A DNA stretch of 64,000 bases, from contig JAHLEZ010000010.1 in assembly GCA_020726505.1 (NCBI GenBank), forward strand, positions 2,480,001 through 2,544,000, given 5' to 3'. Both the position numbers and the translations under genes were made by a program. The notes under the pieces are model-generated. The model saw only the letters and a program-made list of their open reading frames with translations. It did not search any database and was not told where the DNA came from. The first letter of the stretch is position 1; each line of letters opens with the position of its first letter. Below are positions 56,144-64,000 of the stretch, in pieces. The stretch comes from Leptodontidium sp. MPI-SDFR-AT-0119. Its lineage: Eukaryota > Ascomycota > Leotiomycetes > Helotiales > Leptodontidiaceae.

Positions 56144-56974
56144 ATGTCTTCCACAAGTATTAACGAACTCACTAGGCTCCTATCGTCTAAGATCTTATGT
56201 AATAAACCTGAAGATTAACTAATATAGCTTATACACTTTACGCTTATAGTAAATATACTCGGAATTTAGTTATATGTCGACCTTAATAAAAAAGATATTA
56301 CGTCTCTATCTGAAATCTTTAATACTACTCCTCTAACTACTAAAGAGCTCGCGGAGGAAGTTAATACTAAAAACAATATAAACTATTAGTTCTTTATATA
56401 TATATATAAAGAATAGCTTAAGACTTAAGTAATTAACAATCAAGTAATAATTCCAGGAAACGCCAGGAGAGCTCTTAGTTCCTCGAGCACTATAGTAAGC
56501 AGTACAGTTATTATTAACTTAGACTCCGAGGGCGGATGTAATTAAACTTTTACGCTTCTAACCCCTAGCGTAAGGAGTAACTCCAGAATGTTTAAACTAC
56601 TCTTAGCGTTACTAATAAGGCCTGACCTTATAACCCCTAAGTTACTTTAAAAGTAAGTAGAGGCTAAGACTAAAGAGCACGTCCTTTAAAGTACAATTTA
56701 GTAGTCCCGAGCTTCTAATTGCCTCAAACTCTACGACTAGATCGAGAGAAGTATAACTAAGTAATTCTTTAGTATTGTAGCAGCTCAAGTAGTGTAAGAA
56801 AAGCGCATAAATATTTAAGCGATCTTTTACTCTCTTAAGGAAGTACTTTACTAAACGGAAATATTGATTTAAACTTAAATACGAAACGACTACCGGGAAT
56901 CCTTTAAGACTAAGGGGAAGAGCAACCCTCGCGTATAGATTATGTCTTACTAAGAGCTAATTCAGAAAGCTCAG
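56144..56974 (+). pseudogene. Copia-type gag relic, truncated by an LTR
   Basis: An ATG at 56144 opens MSSTSINELTRLLSSKILCN, and the frame continues in register for about 275 codons if each TAG/TAA is taken as a lost Trp or Gln (for example FFSIVAAQV, RINI.AIFYSLKEVLY). The layout, a short N-terminal leader and a Trp-rich helical body, fits a Copia gag. It stops at 56974, where an LTR copy is inserted; no continuation to a zinc knuckle or polymerase is found on the far side. Very many of the stops are TAG in a context where TGG would give Trp, as RIP predicts. Confidence 0.6.
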
Positions 56975-57276
56975 TGTTACGACCTACGATGCGCCTCGTA
57001 TTCTAACCGACACGGGCTCGTAGCATCGCTGGCTATACGACGGCGCTAAGCCTAATAGGGAAGACTAAGTGGCGAGCCTGCGACATATTGATGCGAATGG
57101 CGTTCGACTACGCTAGGCCCCATTAGGAGGGTCCTTTATATATTTATACTCGAGCTCCCTCTTATAGAGAGCTCTCCTTTTCTCCTTGTCTTTTCTTCTC
57201 GATTCTGAGCGTAGTATTAGGCCTAAATACAAAGCTAGAGTTTACTCGCCGTATCAACCTCTTGCCAGCCGTAACA
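56975..57276 (+). repeat. LTR of the 302-bp TGTTACGACC family
   Basis: 302-bp copy, well preserved, TGTTACG to CGTAACA. The flanking 5-mers (CTCAG and TGAAC) differ. With the copy at 55377 it encloses 1.3 kb, but that interior is a Copia gag piece with no matching primer site, so the two are not evidently the LTRs of one element. Confidence 0.88.
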
Positions 57277-57978
57277 TGAACCGGCTAAGTAAATCGGAAT
57301 TAGAAAGGCCTCTCTAGTTAAGAAAAAGCGCCAGTCAAAACCAAAGGAAGCACACTACCACCGCTCACAAGCGCCCATCCTCCTTTAGCTTTAGAGTTGT
57401 TTAGAGAGTAGCCCGATATTAGTTAAGAAACTTATAATGTTAGTAAGTTTAATAAAAGGGTATTTGTGATTACTTACGTTTTAAGGCTTGATCGCCTTAA
57501 TTGCCTTAATAAGACGAGTGGCGAAGGGAGCTACTCTAATAAAGTAAGGGATACAAGTGTGCCTGAAAGAGTACCGGAAATACTAAGTACTGCGCTTAGT
57601 AGCGTTATCCTAGTAAACGCTAGGCAAAGAACTATCCTTTCCCTTTTTACTTCTAAGGGCCTAGCGAGTATAATACTAATAAGGCACCGCGCGTCGCGCG
57701 CCTGTAACCGGTATATTCTTCTTCTTTTTAATTTCGGCGGTTTCCTTAGCGTTAACAAAGACGTCGTCGGAGGAGCTAGCAGAGCTAGCGGGAGACGAGA
57801 GCGCAATAAAGGCCGTAGAGGACTCTCCTTGGCCTCTGGTAAAGGAGGAACTTAACTTCGTAAAAGGAGTAAGTAAACTTTAACCTTAAAGGAAGGGAAT
57901 TCCTAGGGAAGAGGAAAGAGGAGGGATTTAACCTAAAACATTATCTAAAATGTACTCTTAAATCCCCGCGAGTATAGT
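57277..57978. other. interval between LTR copy and the minus-strand Copia element
   Basis: Forward frames such as 57466-57855 are open but basic and compositionally odd. One plus-strand stretch (57740-57870) reads TKTSSEELAELAGDESAIKAVEDS and looks protein-like, but no family is recognised. It may be part of the Copia gag fragment's continuation or another element. Confidence 0.3.
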
Positions 57979-58472
57979 GTTAATCAAAAGAAGTGATACT
58001 TGGTGTGAATGATGATTATATTGTAAAGGGGATTTCTAGGTCTATATAACTACTCTAGCTTATCACGTGTGTATTCGCTTAGGTAGCCGAATTAGGTAAA
58101 TGTAAGCTCAAACGAGCTCAAACGAGTCTTTACCAAATACAGTTACTTTCCGGTAGTTTGAGACGCAAAGCCCGGAGCTTCGTACAACCACTGTTTTAGC
58201 CTAGGAAAGCCGTGTATCAGAAGCCTTGGATTCCATGGCTGTAACCTGTGGACGTCAGAGCTTTGTATCAGACGTATGTGGCTTGTTTTAAGCTGTTTCC
58301 GGCTGATTAGGCCTAGAATAGGTTTTATTGAGTATATAAGCGAGCTTTAAGCGAGGTAGTTAATCTTTATAGTTAATTGGTATGAAGTATGTTGAATTGG
58401 TTACTGTTCTATGGAGGGCCGCAGGCCTGACTATATACTACTAAAGAGAGTGCACGGTTGATATCTCAACAC
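57979..58472 (-). repeat. 3' LTR of the minus-strand Copia element (left edge approximate)
   Basis: On the minus strand it begins TGTTGAGATATCAACC at 58472, directly after a purine tract (GAGTGGGAG, complement of 58473-58481). The inner end is taken at TGTTAATC (57979), the best partner for a TGTTGA terminus after a G-to-A change; this end is uncertain. The right LTR lies beyond the window, so it cannot be checked here. Confidence 0.6.
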
Positions 58473-61400
58473 TCCCACTCGATCGTAACACTCTACAAGA
58501 GAGCCTTATAAACAGAGTACTCCCACAGGCTCGACAGCTCCCACAGAACAAATAGTACAAGCTCCCATAGTATCGCGTACTTAAGACGGTAGCCTTTAGT
58601 AAACCTTAATAAAACCCTGTAAGTAAACCTAAGGAAGAACGACCCTAAAGACAGCGTACCTAAATTACTTAATCAAGCACTAATTCGTCTACTAGAAATC
58701 TCCCCTTTAGGGCTTAACGACCCCTATTTGACCCTAATAGCTGTTTAAAAGGCTATAAACTTGTCTTGACACAACGCCTTTATTAACTTATCGGCTACCT
58801 GTCGATTAGTAAGTATAAACTTTATATTAACCTTGCCCTCGGCTACCTTCTCACAAACGAAATAATATTAAATCTTAATATACTTCGAACGAGCGTGAAA
58901 TTAAGGGTTCTTAGTTATCGCAATTACTCCCTAATTGTCACTGTAAATTATAATAGTACTAGAGGTAAAGTCGAGATCAGGGTATATATACCGAAAGAAC
59001 TCTTAAAGCTAAATAGCCTCCTTAGTAGCCTAAGTTTAACCTTTATACTTTACTTCACAGGTTAATAAAAACATAATAGCTTATTATTTAAAGGACTAAG
59101 AGATCGCCGCGCTACTAATATTAAAGACGTATTAAAGACGTAACTTACTATAAACCGCCGAGTGTCGATATTACCAGCCTAATCAGAGTCGATGTAGCCT
59201 TATAAAGGACTAATAGAACCGCTGAATTCAAGGCCGAGATCGATCGTTCCGGCGAGGTAACTAAAAATGTACTTTACGGCTTTTAAGTGAGCCTCCGTAG
59301 GGTTTGAGGCGTATTAGTTGACTACTAAGACGGCGAAGGCAATGTCTAGACGAGTCCCTAGTATCGCGTATATTAGCGACCCTACGGCCGACTAATAATA
59401 TTTCTAGAGTACTATATTAACTTAATAACCGTCTTCTACCTTAGTCAGACGAGCGCTAGTTTCTATAAGCGTGAGGACGTGTTTAGTATCGAGTATGCCA
59501 AATTTATCGATCACACGTTTAAGGTACCTTAACTAAGAGAGTTTCAGGGTTCTTACGGGCCTGTTTTGGGTAACTTATATTCTAAGGTAATAGTAGTAAG
59601 CCTTAAGGTTAGTTATTTAGAAACACTTACTAAGATACTCTTTGACTATATTAATCTCTAATTTTAACTCCCTTACGATTAAAAGATCGTCGACGTAAAT
59701 AGCGATAATAATTCCGTCTTAATAGAGTGTACTATTATTAGTATCTAAAGGCTTAAAGCTTAATTCTCCGAGGAATATTATTAGTATATTATACTAAACT
59801 CGAGGGGACTACTTTAGGCTGTATAAGGCCTTATTAAGCTTACAAGTGCTAGAGACTCTATTGATTCTAGTAAGTAAAGTAATATAGATTTCTTCCTTAA
59901 CGTAGCCGTATAAGAACGCTGTCTTAACGTCTATTTACTCGATCTCCTAATTAAGGGCTGCCGCTAAGGCGAAGACAACCTTATAACTCATTAACTTAAC
60001 TACTAAAGTAAAGGTTTTATAAAAATCTAGCCTTTCCTTCTACTAAAATCTACGGATTACTTAGCGAGCTTTATATTACTAAATCTCGCTATTATTAGTC
60101 CGTTTAAGCCTAAAGACTCATTTGTCGTCTAGGGACATTCGGTTTATTAGTGTCTCTATAACTGTCTAAGTGTCGTTTTTTATTAGAGATCTGTACTCTT
60201 CTTTTATAGCTTTCTTTTACTAAGCCTATTAAGGGCAATCTATGGCCTCCCGTAAGGTCTTTGGCTCGAATAGTTCACAGGGGTTAGACTTAACTAAAAG
60301 TACTAAGAGGGGGACATAGTCTGGGGGGCACACTAACTGCCTCGATAGGCATACTAAGGCAATATCGTCTAGTAATTCTACCTAGAAGTACAAGTAATTT
60401 AGTAGTAAAACTAGTATTTCTAAGAGAGAGGACGGTTCTAGTAACGAGAAGTTTGTAAGCTCCCGGAAGTCCAAATGATTAACCTGTATAACGATTATAT
60501 CTAAGTCGTAGTCTTCTTTAGTTAGTTCCCGTGGCGTTCTCGGGCGCCGTGGACTAGCGTTATAGAGGTCTTTTACTAGTAATATCGGGGGTTCTAGTAT
60601 AAGGGTCACCGACCGTGTAGTTCCCCTTTGAGACCTAAAAAATGCGGCCGTTTAAGTTAGTCCAGTTATCTTTACGTTCCCTCTTCTAGTATATTAATAA
60701 AGTAAGGTTAGTATTAAAGATAAAACTAATAGTAAAATAGTCGTTTGATCGGCGAATCTATTATAGGGTTACTTGGGGGGTAATTCTAGCGCTAAGTTTA
60801 CTAGTAAAATTATTAGTCTTAATAGTTCTACTAATCAATTAACTACTAGAGAAGGTATCCGAGTTATATAAGTCTTTAGACTAGAGTACTCTTCTAGTAA
60901 TTCATTAATGTCGTCTCGGCTCCTTTTAGGGCCTACTAGCTAGTTCAGTAACATTATCGAGATAGGGATCGTTTAAGAGGTTAGTTTAACTCTAATTGTC
61001 TCTAAGATATCGTCTTAGAGCTCTTTGTCTGTCTCTTTTAGTAAGTTTCGGAATATTAGCTTTTTAACGATATAAACGTTAATTCTATAGATAATTTTGC
61101 CTTGTGACGTTAAAATCTAAATAATATAATTACCCTTAAAGCCTATTAATACTCTCTCTTTAGCTTTCTCCCTTAACTTTGGCACACCTTTAGTATTTAT
61201 ATTAAATATAGTAGAACTCAACATTTAGATATGCCGGAGGTTAGGCTTAACTTAGTAGAGCACTTCAAAAGGCGTCTTACTAATCGCTAAGTAAAGACTA
61301 CGTATGTAAAAGTAAGTGGCACACTTAACTACTTTAGGCTAATACTTTAGTGGGATTCTAATATACTATAATATAACAATTACTTTCGTCTAAAAGGTTC

Positions 61401-64000
61401 GACCTAGGCGCTCGGCGGCACCGTTTATCTCGGGGTTTCCGGCGACAGTAAGTTCCTACAATATACCTTACTCTTTAAGGTAAGTTTAGAGTCTTTTAGA
61501 GACGTATTTACCACCGTTGTCGTCTCGGAGCCGTCAGATCTTAATTCTAGGCCGTTTATAATAGCCTTTGAAGTACATAAAACAGTTTGTGAGGTCGCCT
61601 TTAGATTTTATTAAATATACGCCGGCGGCTTTTGTTTTGTCGTACTAAAAAGTAGTAATATAGCGTGTACCGTCGTAGCCTTTGACTCTTAGAGGGCCTA
61701 TAACATTACAGTAGATTAAGTCTATAAAGTATCGCCCAGGCCGGATTAGTGCCTTATGTAGTAGCTTTATGAACTAATAATATATATAAGCTTCGTATAA
61801 ATATATACTATTGTCTGGGGGCTTTTCTTTTAAAGTAATTCCGGTATAAAGCTTAGGGAGTCTCTTGACGTTCTGCTGCCTTAAATAGCCCATCCGATTA
61901 TACTAAATAATCAAGTTATAATCGATAAAGTAGGCCGGGAGAGCGACGTCGAGAGATTGACCGAATTCTTATTATTTTACTATAAAAGTGCCTTTAAGTA
62001 AATTAAGGAGAGATGTAGTAACTAAGGGGGGTAATAAAGGGAGTCACGATTTAGTAGTTTTACTAGTAGCGACGTCTAAGAGTTATAAGCTGTTCTAAGC
62101 GGTAGAGTTAATTATATAGCCCCTAATAGTCTAACTAATGGAATCTTTAGTAAGCTTTGGCGTAGTCTTCTTAAATAGTTAAGACACTGAAATAAAGTTA
62201 AAGTTGCCGAGAGTTAAGTAAAATTTGACGTTTATAAGTTATAAGATTATTGTCTTGCCTTTCGATTAGACGGGGATTAAGTAAGTGCCTTTACCTTTAA
62301 AATTAATCTTAGAGTCACTAATTCCGCCGTAAGTATTATACGAACCGCTAGAGAAGTTAGTAAAGTACTTTATAGAGCCTATAACATAGTTAGTATAGCC
62401 CGTGTCGACTACCTAAGTGTCTTCCACTGGCGTATTAAACGCTGGGAGTACTATGTCTTCGGCCGATTAAGTCTCACTGTTTAGTACTAGGCATATAACT
62501 ACGGTAATAGTTGTAGAATCTTCTTTAGTAGTACTATTATTATTAGTCTTAGTTTTCTTTATTATATTAGAGTCGTTGCCTTTAGGCTTACGTTTACTGA
62601 ACTATTTCTATAGTTTAGTTTTATACTTAGCCTTTAAGTGAGGGTGTAAGTGTTAATAAGTAGCTAAATTATAAAAGGTAGCTTTATAATAAGTGTAGTA
62701 CTTTATTAATCGGCTATTAGTGTCCCGAGTTATTAGGGCAACTCCCTTACTAGATGTATTAAAAAGTTCTAGTTATTTGGCGTTAAAAGCCTTTTAGACG
62801 ACTATTTAAAAGGTTATAGCTTCTTTATCCCCGTCTTTTAAGAGGTTATAGGTCTACTAAAAGGTTGTCTTAAAAGTATCGAACACTAAGTTAAGGCCTT
62901 AAAGGAAGCGTAAAACTTTAGTAAATACTATTTTTAAGTGAAGGTCTTTAAGCTCGTTATTGACTTAAGAGAGCGTACTAAAGAAGTCTATAACATCCTT
63001 GTAATTCGAAAAGTTCTTGGCGTAAAACTAAGAAGTGAGATTATTAATGCGCTAATATTAGACGTCTTAGTGAACCTCCGTAAAGCCGCGATTATCTTAT
63101 AAACGGTCTTTAAGTCCTTGACTACGTTATACGAGTTATACTTGTAGCGGCTCCGAATAGTTATATAATCACGGGATTACTTTCCCCCCACGAGGTTATA
63201 GTGAGTCGAGAGGTATATGCTAAGTCGGATTCGACGAAAGCTAGGCTAGTTAATATAATAGGTACTGCCGCTCTCTTGTTAGTTACTAGGATAGCCTTAA
63301 TAGCCTCTATAATATCTTAAGTAAGTTTTAGAGGTTTCTACTTAAGGTTTATAGTGACACTAAGGCCTGATATAACTAAGTATTCCTTAATCCGACGCTT
63401 AAAATCGACCTAATTTACTCTAGATTTAAGCACAAGGACTATTAATAATAATATCCCTCTAGTCGAACGTCCCTTAGTAACTTTATTTAGTCTAATAATC
63501 ATTTTATTAAAAGGACGAGCTAAAGTCGATTTCGATCGGTGATATTGAGTTTTAGATTTCGTAATATAACGTTCTTGGCGACAATAGGATTAGGTCTAGT
63601 AAGTCGTCTAACTCGTCTGAGCTAGACTTATAGCTAGTTTCTAAAGAGCTTTCTTCCTTGAAAATACTCCGTTCGATCGATCGAATAAGTATATCGGGGT
63701 TATTACTTCAGTTGTGGCCTTGTGGATTTAATGATCTTAGTCGTTAATTTAGCCGTATAAACACTGGAGGACTAGCTAATAGTTTGAGACGAGAAGCTAT
63801 AAGGAGTTCTAGTGGCTTGTTTAGTGATTTAAGTAGTATTAAAGGGGGTTTAACGATTAGTGTAGCGTTAAACGGCGGGGTGTCTTTAATAACTAGTAAT
63901 AGTAATAGTGACACCTTAAGGTTACTTAAAGGCTAAAAACTAAGTATAACGACTTAAATACTTATCGAAGGAGTTCTGACAATAAGGCCAAATATCTTAT
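58473..64000 (-). mobile_element. Ty1/Copia retrotransposon, internal region, runs off the right edge
   Basis: All coding traces lie on the minus strand in the order gag zinc knuckle, protease, integrase, reverse transcriptase, RNase H: the order of Ty1/Copia. Most of the element is inside the window; the 5' LTR and the start of gag are beyond 64000. Its interior is RIP-affected but keeps more readable motifs than the Gypsy block. Confidence 0.88.
58700..64000 (-). pseudogene. Copia gag-pol relic
   Basis: Reading leftwards: a zinc-knuckle region at about 62650-62700 with its cysteines mutated to tyrosine (YYTYYKATFYNLATY); a protease with VVDTGYTNYVIGS at about 62380-62412, where DTG is intact; the integrase block LRDDNGGKYVSK at about 61501-61535 (DNGGEY expected); the reverse-transcriptase box AIYVDDLLI at 59677-59715, with YVDD intact; and the RNase H end YYFVCEKVAEGKVNIKFILT then QVADKLIKALCQDKF at about 58750-58880. 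The polyprotein is interrupted by many TAG/TAA stops at expected Trp/Gln positions, so it is non-functional. The order of integrase before RT separates it from the Gypsy elements at 19-33 kb. Confidence 0.85.

Noticed and set aside
57466..57855. 129-codon ORF and its antisense partner considered as genes
   Set aside because: Both strands are open at once, composition is odd, and they lie between two transposon fragments; neither could be tied to a family.
1..64000. CRISPR arrays, bacterial operons and phage modules
   Set aside because: Spliceosomal introns, fungal protein families and RIP mark this as a eukaryotic chromosome; no regularly spaced short repeats were found.

Overview
The window looks like a chromosome segment of a filamentous ascomycete, probably plant-associated. 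Protein genes carry short GT..AG introns of about 50-180 bp and encode typical fungal families: exopolygalacturonase, pectinesterase, an 8-Cys CFEM-like surface protein, NmrA-like and short-chain dehydrogenases. Between them lie long AT-rich blocks of dead transposons. The decay in those blocks is the signature of repeat-induced point mutation (RIP): Trp and Gln codons have become TAG/TAA, and Cys codons have become Tyr. I cannot name the species from the sequence.

Layout from left to right. (1) Bases 1-9570 are mixed. They hold a possible gene 3' end, a broken Myb/SANT + AT-hook gene (2521-3436), and a divergent pair of intact oxidoreductases (SDR 3767-4977 minus, NmrA-like 5788-6681 plus). 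A 535-bp hAT-type MITE with a perfect 8-bp target duplication follows, abutting a shattered GH64-like glucanase gene whose two halves lie in opposite orientation. (2) 9580-13598 is a RIP-decayed hAT transposon with an 8-bp target duplication. It contains two LTR-like insertions, one of which carries a further MITE, so nesting is three deep. (3) 14124-18307 is a pectin-degradation pair, divergently transcribed from a 1-kb shared promoter: a pectinesterase (two exons, 398 aa) and an exopolygalacturonase (eight exons, 433 aa). (4) 18750-33838 is a retrotransposon nest: a 12.3-kb Ty3/Gypsy element (LTRs at 19889-20169 and 31902-32181) inserted into the gag-protease region of an older Gypsy element. 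(5) 34126-36760 holds an intact CFEM-like membrane-anchored protein and a possible small hydrophobic protein. (6) 37145-41378 is a 4.2-kb Tc1/mariner-type element with long subterminal direct repeats. (7) 41400-52350 is a second gene-bearing block: a small cysteine-rich secreted protein, an hAT fragment fused to a 5'-truncated gene, a VOC-fold protein, and a single-exon 1130-aa protein with a CXC-like cysteine cluster. (8) 52400-64000 is another transposon block: direct repeats, two more copies of the 302-bp LTR, a fragment of one Copia gag gene on the plus strand, and most of a Copia element on the minus strand that runs off the right edge.

The intact genes occupy GC-balanced islands and the transposons the AT-rich blocks, which is the compartment structure known from two-speed fungal genomes. 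The pectinesterase would de-esterify pectin and the exopolygalacturonase would then cut the product from chain ends, so the divergent pair is a functional unit. The secreted proteins sit close to transposon edges. No tRNA, rRNA or CRISPR array could be supported.
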